64,000 nucleotides of DNA from Phalacrocorax aristotelis (Eukaryota; Chordata; Aves; Suliformes; Phalacrocoracidae), in contig NC_134297.1 of the NCBI RefSeq assembly GCF_949628215.1, positions 4,402,001 through 4,466,000 on the forward strand. Direction: 5' to 3'. Both the position numbers and the translations under genes were made by a program. How positions within the stretch are numbered: position 1 is the stretch's first letter; the number at the start of each line of letters is the position of its first letter. Positions 14,301 to 26,200 of this stretch are shown here, piece after piece. The notes under the pieces are model-generated. The model was not told where the DNA came from and did not search any database. It saw nothing but the letters and a program-made list of their open reading frames with translations.

Positions 14301-17144
14301 AATCACTCCAGCCAGAAGTACCTCTAAAAGCTGGAGGCTCTGGAACCTCTAACTCACCTTTTTTTTTCCCCTTTTATTTTATTAGTCATTCTCAAAACCA
14401 AATTTTCTAACAGACCAAAAGATCGGAGTTCAAATGATGTATTTACCACTTTAGGTTATACAGAGACCTGCTATGCAAACCAGAAGTGCAATAAAAAAAG
14501 AGATGATTCACATATGAAAGGGCGAAGGCGTGGCACAGAGTTTACCAGCTGAGATGCAGCAGCTGTGAAGCAGCACTGCTCGTACAGTGGTGCAAAAGCT
14601 AGTTATGTGCCAATACTTACGCTGCACCGTCACCTGAACAACACAGCTTTCTTGTCCGGCCTCATTGGTGGCAATACATTGGTATAACCCTGTGCTCATC
14701 TGCGTAAGATTCTTCAGTAAGACTTGCCCAGGATTAGAAATGTCTGAAACAGGAAAAGCCAAGATTAATCGAAAAAGACTAAGAAACCTTAACAGTAGAT
14801 AGGACACCAGCACCACTTGAACTTCCTGATCCAATCAGTTCAAGAACAACCGATGATGCCTCACAAAAGACTATTTGTCAACCTTCAGCAAAGCACTGAA
14901 CAAACGCCTTGCTCAGGGTGGAGCACAGCGCGGAGTCCAGCTGCAGCGGTGAGAGGTACTGGCACACCGCTGCTAGCGCTGCCATCAAGTCACTCCTGCT
15001 TAAAAAGCAGGCACATGACTGTACACGTGCACTTACATGTGGGTGGTTATCCGGCTTTGAGCGTACCGAGAGCTCTTGGAGGAAATGACCTGACTTACTG
15101 ACTCTGGATGTAGGTGGGAGATGTTCAGCTCGCTCGTCTTCCTCATTTATGCGCTGCCATCGGTAGGAGATGGGTGCGGTGCCAGAGGCAGAATGGCACT
15201 GCAAGGACAGTTCCTTTCCTTCCAACAGCTCCCCTTCTAGCCAGCATTTGGGCTTGGAAGGTTTTTCTAGAAGAAACAGAAGACGGGTCATGCAAACGCA
15301 GCAGACTGTTTTCTCAGTGGAAAGCCTCTTCTTTAGCAAAGTACATAATTTAAGCAGCTTCTAAGATCTGCCTTCTCTGGAACACATTAAGAAGTGACAC
15401 CAGCAATGTTGGTTAGGGGACTTTATCTGCAACTGTGTGCAACTTCATAGTCTAAGAAGCAGAGCCGGCTGTCTCAGACATAGAAATGACACATGGATAC
15501 TTGCATCAGTGGAGTTGTACCACTGCGCTCCTCTTCCAGGTACTATTTAGAGAAAATCTTTTCCCTCCTCCTACTTCTCCATTTCTTCCTTCTACCCGCA
15601 GCATCTGGCAGGCCACAGCACTTCTTCCACGGAAGGCTAGCCTACGTGAAAAATCCAACCAATAAACTGAAGTCAGGGAAGAGAAATGCTAACCCTGGCA
15701 GCTTATTTGTCACCTCCGCTGACTTGGATCGGTTTGGGGTCCTGGGACATGAACCCAGAGTCCTCAGCAGGAGATCTGGACAGGGTGATTGCCAGCTAAG
15801 CTAGAATATCAGTCTAGTTTGTGTGATGAGATCATAGAGATAATTTGGAAAGAACAGTTCATATGATTTTGCAGATGATTATACTTACCTCAAAACAGTT
15901 CTTTAAGCTCTTCCTGTGTCCTGTCCTTTGCCAAAAATTGCAAAGGCAGATACAGAGTTGGACAGTGAAACCTGATCGTGAGATGTCTTTGTATTTATAC
16001 CCTGCTGAAATAAATCTCTCTACAGGAAACGAGTCTAGTGATTTTTTTTTTTCTTTAGAAGAACAAGAAAATGACCTTACCTACAACCTTCAGGGTGATG
16101 CGAGCCCATTCGTACTGCCCAGCGTTTTTAACCTTACATATGTACTTCCCTGCGTCGCTGGACTGCAGGGATATGATTTGTAAGGATGCATCTCCAGCAA
16201 GAAAGTTGGATGTGAAGGAAACGCGCCCTTTCTGTTCCTCATTCAGGTCATCATAAACACGGCCTCCAGAGTAAGTAATCACCTGAGGAGCAAAGGCAGT
16301 CACAGATCAGCCAGTTGTCATTTTACTTTCACACAGAACAACAAATCAAAGCATTTTCAGGAACTACAGACTAAGGTTCTGCATGGTTAAGTGACTGGCC
16401 AAGGGTCACGCAGGAAGCCTGTGGCAGGGTGGAAGATTAAGCCTGGATTTCAGATCTAAGACTGATACATAAACGGTATTTATGCTAGAGATCTATAGTG
16501 GAGCATTCACGCTAGTGTCAAAATAGACATCAGCTTAAACCATAATATAAAAAAAGCAGTCTTTAATTTTGGCTGGTTTTGGCTAGCTAATATAAGTTAC
16601 TGCAGACCTGATTTTCATAAGCACTAAAGGGCTCTATTTTTTCCTGAAACCAAGGTTTCAAGAATGGCCTACAAAATCCAAGGTCATTTTCGAAAACCTG
16701 AAGAGCAATTCTGAAGTTTATCCAATGATGAGTGGTTGCATAACAGCACAGTTTAAAGAAAACTCGATTGTAACACAACCTGTTCCAATACAGCATGCAT
16801 AACTATCAAATAGCTTTTATACTCTATAAATCTCTAAATAAATCAGCTGTGTTTTTTAAACACTGCTTGCTTCATCAGAATAACTTGAAAAGATCATCAC
16901 AAAAGTCTCTTTAAATCAACGGCTGCCGACGTCAACATAGGGATAAGACTATTTTCTCAGCAGATGCTAATCATGGTGGAACCTACCGCTTTTTGTACTG
17001 TTTCAGAAATGTGCAGCAGCCACTCAATATCCAGGCTCCCTTGCTCCAGGAGGCCCAGGCGGTGGTGGCAGGGCAAGGTCACGTTTTCTTCAGCCACTCT
17101 CTTAAATTCAGTTTGAGCCTCGGACAGCCAAACAGAACAGGAAG
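11099..17144 (-). CDS. CLMP: CLMP, CXADR-like membrane (adhesion) protein, exons 2-7
   Basis: CLMP is a type I membrane protein of the CTX/CXADR family found at epithelial tight junctions; loss in people causes congenital short bowel. Coding exons, in order, are 17144-16987, 16282-16081, 15266-15099, 14743-14621, 12990-12849 and 11393-11099. All have GT-AG splice sites, and the phases join to 361 residues plus stop. Order: end of the signal peptide; V-type Ig domain (cysteines in LPCHH and YICKVK); C2-type Ig domain (LQCHS and YQCIA) with the extra CTX-family pair (KPKCW and ESCVV); membrane span beginning IGVIAGAVCGVVVG; basic stop-transfer RRKEKKR; Ser-rich tail ending SRAFQTV, as in human CLMP. 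EEQKGRV and NFLAGDASLQI set it apart from CXADR. Human CLMP has 373 residues, so only about 11 should come from exon 1. No break was found. Confidence 0.95.
11394..12848 (-). other. CLMP: CLMP intron 6
   Basis: This 1455-bp intron has donor AATCAG|gtaacg. Apart from a poly(A) run near 11779 and an A/C-rich tract at about 12440-12500 (G/T-rich in the transcript), I see no exon or mobile element. Confidence 0.8.
12440..12501. repeat. A/C-rich low-complexity tract
   Basis: Irregular blocks of A with short C runs (for example aaaacccaaacc, aaccccgaaac). In CLMP RNA it would read as G/T-rich with repeated GG and one GGGG. No clean repeating unit. Confidence 0.75.
12849..12990 (-). CDS. CLMP: CLMP exon 6 (transmembrane exon)
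   Basis: This 142-nt exon lies between acceptor gttttctggacaacag and donor AATCAG|gtaacg. It codes for AQN, the hydrophobic span IGVIAGAVCGVVVGLSLLFL and following VV, the cytoplasmic anchor RRKEKKR, and YEEEEAPNEIR. One Cys inside or beside the basic junction region (in AVCG) sits in the span. Confidence 0.95.
12991..14620 (-). other. CLMP: CLMP intron 5
   Basis: This 1630-bp intron has donor GTGCAGC|gtaagt. A pyrimidine-rich tract is at about 14357-14385 on the plus strand. No exon, RNA gene or clear transposon seen. Confidence 0.8.
14621..14743 (-). CDS. CLMP: CLMP exon 5
   Basis: This 123-nt exon lies between acceptor cttttcctgtttcag and donor gtaagt. It forms the second half of the C2-type Ig domain: NPGQVLLKNLTQMSTGLYQC, IATNEAGQESCVVQVTVQ. 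It contains the Ig motif D/G-x-G/Y-x-C as TGLYQC, the extra CTX Cys in ESCVV, and an N-glycosylation sequon NLT shared with human. Confidence 0.95.
14744..15098 (-). other. CLMP: CLMP intron 4
   Basis: A 355-bp intron with a perfect gtaagt donor. Nothing else recognised. Confidence 0.85.
15099..15266 (-). CDS. CLMP: CLMP exon 4
   Basis: This 168-nt exon lies between acceptor gtttcttctag and donor GAGTCA|gtaagt. It is the first half of the C2-type Ig domain: EKPSKPKCWLEGELLEGKEL, SLQCHSASGTAPISYRWQRI, NEEDERAEHLPPTSRV. KPSKPKC and YxWQRI are diagnostic for CLMP/CXADR-family proteins. Confidence 0.95.
15267..16080 (-). other. CLMP: CLMP intron 3
   Basis: An 814-bp intron with donor GTTGTAG|gtaagg. 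No exon, RNA gene or clear mobile element seen. Confidence 0.85.
16081..16282 (-). CDS. CLMP: CLMP exon 3
   Basis: This 202-nt exon lies between acceptor gcctttgctcctcag and donor gtaagg. It codes for VITYSGGRVYDDLNEEQKGR, VSFTSNFLAGDASLQI and on to SSDAGKYICKVKNAGQYEW, the second half of the V-type Ig domain including its distal Cys. The match to human CLMP is strong throughout. Confidence 0.95.
16283..16986 (-). other. CLMP: CLMP intron 2
   Basis: A 704-bp intron. It contains a MIR-like SINE fragment at about 16385-16462. Nothing else recognised. Confidence 0.8.
16385..16462 (-). mobile_element. MIR-like tRNA-derived SINE fragment
   Basis: The stretch GGTTAAGTGACTGGCCAAGG, then GTCACGCAGG, GTGGCAGGGT and GCCTGGATTTCAGATC resembles the reverse complement of the MIR core. 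It is heavily diverged, as expected for an ancient amniote element. Confidence 0.5.
16987..17144 (-). CDS. CLMP: CLMP exon 2
   Basis: This 158-nt exon lies between acceptor ggtatctgtctttcag and donor AAAGCG|gtaggt. Two bases finish a split codon; then it reads SCSVWLSEAQTEFKRVAEEN, VTLPCHHRLGLLEQGSLDIE, WLLHISETVQKA. It covers the signal-peptide end (likely cut after LSEA) and the first half of the V-type Ig domain. ENVT is an N-glycosylation sequon where human has EKVT. The entry phase requires exon 1 to end one base into a codon. Confidence 0.95.
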
Positions 17145-20100
17145 CTGAAAGACAGATACCGGTGGTCAGAGGCCAGGATTAAGGATGCACCTCTGCGCTG
17201 ACTAGTGTTGCTAGCTTAGGCTTTGCTGGGTTCTTCCTCATTTGCTTCCCAGCATCAAAGAAAACTCAACAGCTTGGCTTCCTGGACAGATTGCAGCTGA
17301 TTAAAGGAGACATCTATACATACATAGGCAGTTAGTTTCACACTAATATTTAAGCACGAAGAACAGATGGCTTCACACTCCAGAGCTGTCAATACTAAAG
17401 TCACACCCACACCTTCTACGTACTCAAAATTTCAGATAATCTCACTGGTTTTGCCTTCACCTTCTAGTACCTTAATTCATAAGCAGTATTTCCACCCAGA
17501 AGACTTTCAGAGCCCATCGCTTTATTCCTACGTCAGTCTGACAAGGCTTGGAGTCTTTTCCCCAGCACTGGATATTTGTTGCACTGGAAATAGGAGACCA
17601 GCCTGGCAACAAGAGGGTTAACCTTGAGAAAGTCATGGTACAAGTAGGCTAGTGAAGTGTCTTTGAATAGCAACGTGAAAAAAAAAGTTGTCAAAAACCT
17701 TTTGTCAGGATTTATTAAAAAAAAGAAACACAAAAAGGACGACATTGCCAAGCCAAACCACTAGATGGAAGCAGAGCCTTCTAAATGTTAGCCGGTAAAA
17801 CCCAAACCGCGTGTTAACTCGCTGAAACCGGGAGCAGGAGACGTGCGCCGCAGGAAAACGTGGTGTTCACCCGCACGGCCTTAGTCGCTGTGAAACTCGC
17901 ACCTTCTTTCCGCGTTTCTTTCCGTACTGCATCCCTGCTAAGCCGAAACAAAATCAGAGGTCGATTCTTGGCTTTGCTTATCTCCAACTGTTGATAACCA
18001 TGGTAAATTCAAACCCAGTTAAACTGACCCAAAAGATCAGAGATATGGAAAACTACGGGCATTTAGGTCAGGGACCCCCAGGTCTGCTATGATACCAAAT
18101 AAAAAGTTTTCCAACCAAGTTTCTGCAGGGATTTCAGGGGCACAGATGTCATCTGTCTTTTGTGTGTGAATCTTCAGAGTGCAGTTAGGCTGTTCTTAAG
18201 TTTTGCTGTTCAAGAAGAAAGTCTAACAGCATTTTTCTTTCCCCTGTGAAATGAATTGAGAGGAAATATCTTGCTTCTTGGACAAATTATTGTGAAACTG
18301 ATGAAAACTCTGACAGCTGACAGCGCTGGGAAGTCGTGTCTGATTGAACACACAACCCTGTGATTACATAGCAAGATTACTAGCAAGTCCGTAAGAAGCT
18401 CTAGTTACACAGGCTAAATTTGTTCCCATACCTGTATTTAAATAGTGGATCTTTAACCTTTCCTTTACCTTTAACTGAGGGAAAAAAAAAGAAGAGGGAG
18501 GAAAAATTACATTAACATAACACTTCCTCAGCTTTTTTTGTTTCTTCATGACCATCTCTGGTTTTAGACAATTCATTCTGTTCCTGCTCCCATTCTCACA
18601 CCTGCCGCTGGTTTCTTAGCATGACCGTCCCCCAGCCCCTAAGCCTTCTGATATTTAACTGATACTTGCCAAGCACTTCTATAAAGGTGTCACCTACTAT
18701 GTGCGTGCACGTATATAGAAGACCTTGAATTTTAAGACATGTGGAGCCTTGCAAAGCATTAAGCTCTCCTCCCTTGCATAGATCTGTGCAGGAATTGATG
18801 AGAGTGAAAGCTCCTTTTCAGGCACATTAGCTGCTTTCTTTAAAAGGAAAATTAATCCAGTTTATCACTGGATTCGCTAGTCTCCAAGCTCCATCTGCCA
18901 AATACAATTATACATTCTGCCTAAGACAAATGCCTGCTTTCTCCTACAGCCCACATTGCTGCGGGCTGCCTTCATTAACATGCTGAAACTCGCTAGATGA
19001 CTGATCAATAAGTTTAATTTAAGCACCACACAGCAAGCATTCGCATAACAGTTGCAACACTGTCAAAGTCCTGCACCAGCAGAGCACTGAGGTTTTTGTG
19101 CGCACCTCACAGGACGTTCTACATTTTAAAATGTGGTTTTCTATTTAAAGCCTTGATCAGGGGTTATAAATCACCTTCTGAGGGAGCGTAACAAGCATCA
19201 TTTCCATTCCTCTCTGGCCCGGACAGACAGTTTTTGGATGAGCTCACACCTTGGTCTGTTCTTGTTGCCCCCAGCAAACATGCTCTGGATTTAAGACCAA
19301 GCTCTGTACCTATAAGCTCATCTTCTAAATGGGAGTAAGATCAGGGAGACATCCAACAAGACAGTGACTGCAAATTTCTAAAGCACCCTTTGTTTTTTCA
19401 ATCATGCAATCAGAGGTAATTTGGAGCTGATTCACCATTGAACTGATAAACCAAAATTGTCACGCATATTGCATACTTTTCCATGACAAGTCTGTCATAT
19501 TAAAAAAAGTCCCTTTAGTTCTTATTAGTTCTTTAATAATGCCCACAAAAGCAGAACAAAGAAGTTCTGCAGGTGTTCTAGACAAAACCTTCACTTCATT
19601 TTCTTTCCAGTTATCTATACCTGCACAGAGTCAAAAGGAAGCTCAAAACACAACTTCATGAAAGTACCCAAATAGGGGTGCCAGTTATGGAAGTTACCCA
19701 CACAAAATCCAGAGGTCAATGTCAACAAACATCATGCCTTTTAATAGTTTGGGAAGGGTCTCACTGCAGCAAGCAGTGATGAAATGGAAATTCACCTTTA
19801 GATACGTGCTGGAATTTACAGTGTATGCCTCAGAAAGAATAACGAACTAGAAAACCTACTCAAGCATCCTCTAGGTTAAGTGTTTTATTATTCAACAAAG
19901 AAGAAATGGCCTCTGAAGTTCTTGTATTTGTGTAGATGAGACCTAGCAAGAATAGGTCAAAGAAATCAGATGTTGCTCATAGTGCATTTACCATTCCCCC
20001 GCCCCGCTCAGTTTAAGTTTCATTTAAATGAGTACTAAAGGAGAGTGGATGCTTACAGAGGACTCCTTACAGCAGCAGACACCTCCACACACTGGCCGGG

Positions 20101-20261
20101 ACACACAGTGGCTGGTTTGCAAAGGCAGCTTGCTCCCAGCAGGCGCTTTCGCTCTGCTGCATGGGTGCACAGCTGGCTCCGCACCTTTGCCCCTCCAAGA
20201 GCTTCGCGGCCGCACGAGGGCAGAGCCTACACAGGGGAACGCCTTAAAGCCTGGCTCCGGT

Positions 20262-20287
20262 AGACAATAGATGAAGACAATAGATGA
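20262..20287. repeat. Perfect 13-bp tandem duplication
   Basis: Two adjacent exact copies of AGACAATAGATGA. Too short for a satellite; it looks like a recent replication-slippage or fill-in duplication inside CLMP intron 1. Confidence 0.9.
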
Positions 20288-23200
20288 TTTTCCCAGAACT
20301 CACATCCAAGAGTCTTGCTCAGTAATGCCACATATATGCAGGCTCCACAGTTCTTACCCGAAAAAACCTCTTCTCCTTCCGCATCCTGTGTGCAGCAATT
20401 TACACTGCAAAGAGCAATTTGGGAATTGCTTCTTTCAGCTTTACGCAGCCCACATCCCATGACTTCAGAGGGAGCTTGGTTTGTTTTTCCTGCAGAGCAG
20501 GAGCCCTAAGCTTATTGCAGCTACAGCATTTTGAAAGCGTTGGCCCTGGGCCTGAAAAAAAGCCTTGGGTGCAGCGCCAGGCTTGCTGACACACCACAGG
20601 CAATGCAATGTTCTGTATTTGGCAGGGAGGAGACCATTGTGATGTCTAAATGCTTGCTCTATTGTTCAGAAGACAATAACTCACCCAACACCCTGCAGAC
20701 AAGGAAAAAAAGATTCTTTCATCCCACACTGATGTTTTAAATATCCAAGAAATACCGAGCCACAAATATTTTAAACAATACCAAAGTTAGCACACCTAAA
20801 CAGACAGTACCCAAACAGCACAAGCAGAGAGTTACCAGGGGAAGGGCACAGATTGGGTCAGGGCACACAAAGGGATTTTTAACCCTCTCAGTAACAGGCC
20901 ATTCTGCCTTGCATACATAGCAGATTGTAAAGAAGGGGAAAGAAATGTGGACGATGTCTCGTGCAAAGATGTCAAAGTATTTCCCACATTTTTAAAGGGC
21001 TACTGATTTTAAATGTATCCCATATAGGGATCTGTATCACAGATAAGAGGATTTGAATTTCAGGAAAGCCTGCCCTTGGGCATGCATCAACCATCTCCTG
21101 TGCAACGCAGCAAGTGCTGAGCAAATTAGGATGGGTATTTGACCTTAGCACAGATTATGACCACCCAAAGTAGTGTTTCCATGTCTGAATCCTTAAAATG
21201 ATCACACATGCTTTCATAGACATGCTATTCTGAAGCCTAGCTTATTTTCATGCCCATCTAATAACAAGTATGTATACACAAATGCACATATATCAACAAA
21301 TATACATATCTGCAAGGCACGTAAACATACAAGCAGAATCAAAGTGAAAATAACTGTTCTGCTGACATTTTTATTCATAGGCAAATTCATGTGCTAAAAG
21401 CTAAAGAGCTTCCAGATTTAAATCTTTCATTAGGTTCAGAAGAAGGTTTGAATTAGGGAGCAATGCTAAATATAGATTATACTTTTTAAAAAGTAATAAG
21501 TTGTGCTATATCACTTAACTGCTGGAATTAGGAGGAGCAGCCTAGAAAAGATTCAGAGAATTAAGACACAAGAAGCCTGTAACGATGCTTGGCAAACTCG
21601 GCCCAAACCATACCTACATCAAGTTACTGTAAGATGTGAACATCCAAAGCAGGTCTTGAAAAGTTTCAGTTGTTCCAGCAGCCTGTGAAGGTCATTCAGC
21701 TACTCTTTTTAGAATTTATTTTGGCTTTTTATCAAAGGTGACATTTGCGACAGACTATTCCAGCAAGACACTGATGTCCGAGGAGGAGTAGAAACGCAAC
21801 CTGTAATTTTCCTGCAACTGGAGACATCTCACACTAGTACCAGACAGAGGGAAGTGACTCAGGAAGCAAGTGACTCAAGTCTGCTGCAGAGGAAAACTTG
21901 CTTTAATACAACAGCAAAAGCAGGAATGCCACTAGTATCTACACACGCAGTTTAGAGCACTGTCTGGACAATTTCCATTTCACCTGTGACAGGTGCTCTG
22001 TCTGCTTTTGTTCATTAATATCTAAATGTTTCCTGAATGAAAGTGTGACAGGAACAGCGAATAGCCACTGTTGTCATGGCACATCACAACCTTTCAGAAA
22101 AAGAACAACAGTCCTCTGCAGACAAGTTCTTAAGCGTAACCAATAATTTTGTGGTCTGATTTCGACTCCTTCTTAGGATACGCTTGAAATTATTTTCATA
22201 TCTGTGTGATTGCACTATCTGAAAATAAGGTCCTTCTGAGAAGAAAGTTTTGGTCCTGTAGACATCTGAGTAACACACACGTTCTCAAAATCTAGGTAGC
22301 CTGGTGCTAAAAAACTCCTCAGCACATCTGCCAGTCCCGTGCTGTAGCTGGTCTCAGCTAGATCTGCAGGCTGAACTCCTTGTATATGGTGCTTCATTTT
22401 AGTCCAAATGATCGAATTAGCAAAAGCTTCCTGCTTACACAGTTTGAATTAGCCCAAAGAGAAGAAATATCCACAAATTATTCAGGCTTATAGTGTTCCT
22501 CTAGCTGAATAATCCTGCACAGTTGTCTCGCTTGTTCTGCTAAAAACATTTATCCCACTCAAAATGTTTGAAAACACAGTATCTGTCTAAATTAGATATA
22601 TACAGGAACACTATGTTTGAGAATTAAGAAAAAAAAAGCCCAGGACAGCCTGCCGTGTTGCAACTTTGAATCGCTCCTTCATATGAGCCAGGAATTTAAG
22701 ACACTTCACATCTGTCAGAGTTTGATCTTGCTACAGTCTTGCAGGAAAACATTTACTAAGCTCCTTTACGGAAAAGCAAAAGCCTGCCCCCGCTCCATCC
22801 AGTGGTCATTACAGTGGTAAGGAGCAAAACCTGAGCATTGTGTAATAAGCAAATTTAGAATTTTATATGCTTACATAGGAGACTGACAGCTACTTTTATG
22901 GCCGAAGAATTACATCTGGAGTAAGACTTTCAGAGATGCTAGAGTAACTTGGAAGCTGAAATCAGCTAAGTGCTAAAGCCACTACAGACACTAGTTCTAC
23001 GGTTAAGTATTTAAGGCTCAGTAGGCCTTAAAATTAAGCTCTTTGTTGAGAAACCAAACATTTCCCCCCAAGTATTACTGTTCAGTAATGATGACAGACA
23101 CATGTACATTAAGGCTTTTATCTTCCCTTTGACTCTGTTCCCTGGTTTCTGCTGTGGATAAACCAAGACAGTGGATCGCTATGTTGGCTTGTTCCAGAGC

Positions 23201-26200
23201 TGTAAGGAGAACCCACAAGGTCAACACCCCCCGCTCACCCTCAGACCACACTAGCCCTAGCAGTTAGTTACCCTGACAGCATTTTAGGCCAAAATAAATA
23301 CAAAATAGTGTCGTCTTACAGACAGCTATTTTGCATTCTTTGCACAAGGGAGGAGAAGCTGGGGGGCGGCTGAAGTCTCCTAAGGATAATTAACTCAGCC
23401 AAGGCTGCGCTCTGGGACATCAGCTTTCTGTGTTCATTGGCTGGCAGAGGCATAAAGGCCAAAGGTTGCCTTCTCCCAAGAGCTCAAGTGCTCCAAGAGA
23501 CCAAGACCTGGCCCCCAGCGCATGCTGCCTGCAGCCTGCTCCCCTCCGCCTCCCTTTGATTTCAGGAATTCGGTTGTGAAGCAAAAGCATCTCAAATAGG
23601 AAAAATGTGAGCTAACAGTCAGCTCCCACAGGAACAGGCTAACTGTGTTAAAATAAAGAGGTCAGCCTATCCCCATCCATATCCACATAGCATTGCAGAG
23701 GTTCTCTGTAATTGGAACCATATGTGCTTGGAGCTGAGGTTTGAGGAGGCTGTTAAAACAGAAAGCAAAGGGGAAGAGTCCTGCGTGTTGCCGAGTTTCC
23801 AAGTGGTGACGTGAAGCATTTGGAATTGAAACTGCTGAGAAGCTGGGAAGGCCCAAGAAGAAAAGGAAAAGCAACATTTCACAAAGCAGAGCCTCTGATT
23901 TTTAGAGGTTTGCAACAGCTAAGCAAGAGTGCAGGAGGGGGCTAGAATACGATACACAGGCTCCTACTAACAGAAACATCACCAGCTGCAGAAGCATGGG
24001 CCGTTGACCACCAACCCTTCCCTGGGCAGTCTTAGGTAAGCCAGGGAAGATGATTTGTGGGATAGCTGTTACCAGCACAGTGGCAGCGCACACGATGTGT
24101 GCCCAAATGCACTATGTCTTCACATCACCCCTAGGCGCGAACGAGATGGTCCACCCAGTGCAGGTGCGAGTCTCACAAATGGCCCTAGCTGTAAGGCTGC
24201 AAGTTTTCCCTGGGGAAACCTCAGGGTTTCTCCAGCAGGATAAAGACAGGTGAAAGATTGATCTGGAATTACACAGAGGCCACATGCAATCAAAGGATCT
24301 TACCTGGACATTCCTAGAATAAAGAGGTAAAATTCTGTCCCTGAAAACACCAACAGGAAGTTTGCCTTGAGCACCATCACACAATTCAATCCAAAGCCTG
24401 GAGATGCTTTGGAATAATGGATAAACATTGAAGTTTTTCATTAGCTGAGGATCTTCACAGGCAGCCAGCAGCTGTGGCTGTCCTTTTTCTCATCGCATTT
24501 TAAAATCAAATGCAAGTAGATTGTGGGTTTAGATCCCTGGAGACCAGAGAACAGAAACCAAGTCATCAGAACTGCATCTTCCTATTTAATGATTCACAGA
24601 GTTTTGTTCAGAGGAATGTGTGAAGTCCCTTAGCCTTTCGTCCAGGCAGTTTTATCAGTAAAATGGTCCAGGTGTCTTCTGTTTACAGTAACAAAGCTCA
24701 GCTAAGCCTTTCAGTAATGCAGCTGGTGATTTCAAGCTGTGTGGACTAGATCTGTACAGAGAGCTTGCCAGTATATATCACAGATTCCTCGGGGGCTGAG
24801 GCACCTGTGGCTGTCTGATACTCCCTTTCTCTGCAAGCGTCCTGGGCTGCTTTTTGCACCTCAAAGCTTTGTGAAGAGAACAAGACATTCCACCCCTAAA
24901 CATCAAAAATTTCACTCCTTTTGACTGGTTTCAAGTGAGGCTTGAAAGTATGAGAAGAAAGATGGTTTCAGGAATAATTTCTAGGGTGTCTTCTGCCTGA
25001 GAAGTATGCTTAGGCCTCAGTCTTCCAGCAAGCCTATTGCTCCTGTCAGTTCAGAAACATAAAAGTGAAGGCACACAGAAATGAAGTTAGCTGCCCAAGG
25101 CAGACACCAAGCAGAATCCAGAATACAAACCAAAAGAGACAGCAACAAAGATGTTTACAAAATAATGTTTGTCCATCAGATCTTCCTTCACCCATTTCAA
25201 AATCCAAGGAGTAGGTTGCATCAGCTGAGGCAACTCTGAAAATCAGCAAGATCGGAAGAGACTTAAGGTTGATAAAGATTCCCAGTAAAACCATTCTTAT
25301 ACTTAGGATACTCTCTCCTTTTTTCTCCCCCCTAGCAAAGTGTAAGATGTTAGCCAGGAACCACTGAACTGATGGGGCTTTTCCGCTGCTTATCATCATA
25401 GAAATTCAACTTGTTTCAAGATTGCTAGAAAAGGTACGAAGAAACCTGGAAGGTATTCACAAATAATCTTCATGCCTTTCTGCATCTTTCACTTGCAGAG
25501 CTTTTTCAATGAAGTTTGATGCAGTTTTAAGGTACAGGCTTCAGTCCCTGTTCAACACATCCATGTTACCTCAATGAGATGTTCAGTTGCGTACTCATAA
25601 TTGCACATAACACAGTGTGACATCTCACTTATCCACTACAAGCACTACTAATATGGTAAAAAATGAATGCCTAATGTATTAGCACTCTGTCACTTTTCAT
25701 ATTCACTCAATCTCAAATCCTTAGTTATAGCCTACCCTAGGGCAGAAAATGAACAGCAGCAGCAGCTCCTCCCTATCACCCTCATAAGTCTTGTGAAAGA
25801 GACAGATTAAACTCTGCAACACTTCTGGGATGAATACAAGGTGCAGTCTTCTGGCATGAGCATGGGACCAGGAACAGCAGCAGCTTAACTTCAGAAGAGT
25901 TATGATTACAGATACTGTGTGTCCAGCTGCCTGGAGCCTGTTTCTCACTAATGCTATAGTAGTTTGGATCAATTACTTCATATTTACTGAACCCATCAGA
26001 GGTTAGAAAATTAAAGAAACCTCATTCTCTTAGTACACATCCTTGCACTGGCTTCAGTATGAACCAGAAGGAACAAAAAAAGGGAAGAGCAGGTCCTTTA
26101 TTATCTTATCACCGTGATTCTACTCCCTCCCTGTGTCTTTCCTAGAGTTTCACACAACAGCGTACCAGCTGCAAGCAGACTGAGAACAGATACATCTTTT

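Noticed and set aside
11099..17144. Alternative identity of the Ig gene as CXADR or another CTX-family member
   Set aside because: EEQKGRV, NFLAGDASLQI, the Ser-rich tail and the SRAFQTV end match CLMP, and the gene lies beside HSPA8 as CLMP does in mammals.
25721..25972. Minus-strand Leu-rich frame near a CAGCAGCAG run, considered as CLMP exon 1
   Set aside because: The leucine run is not at an ATG start and no donor gives the required phase.
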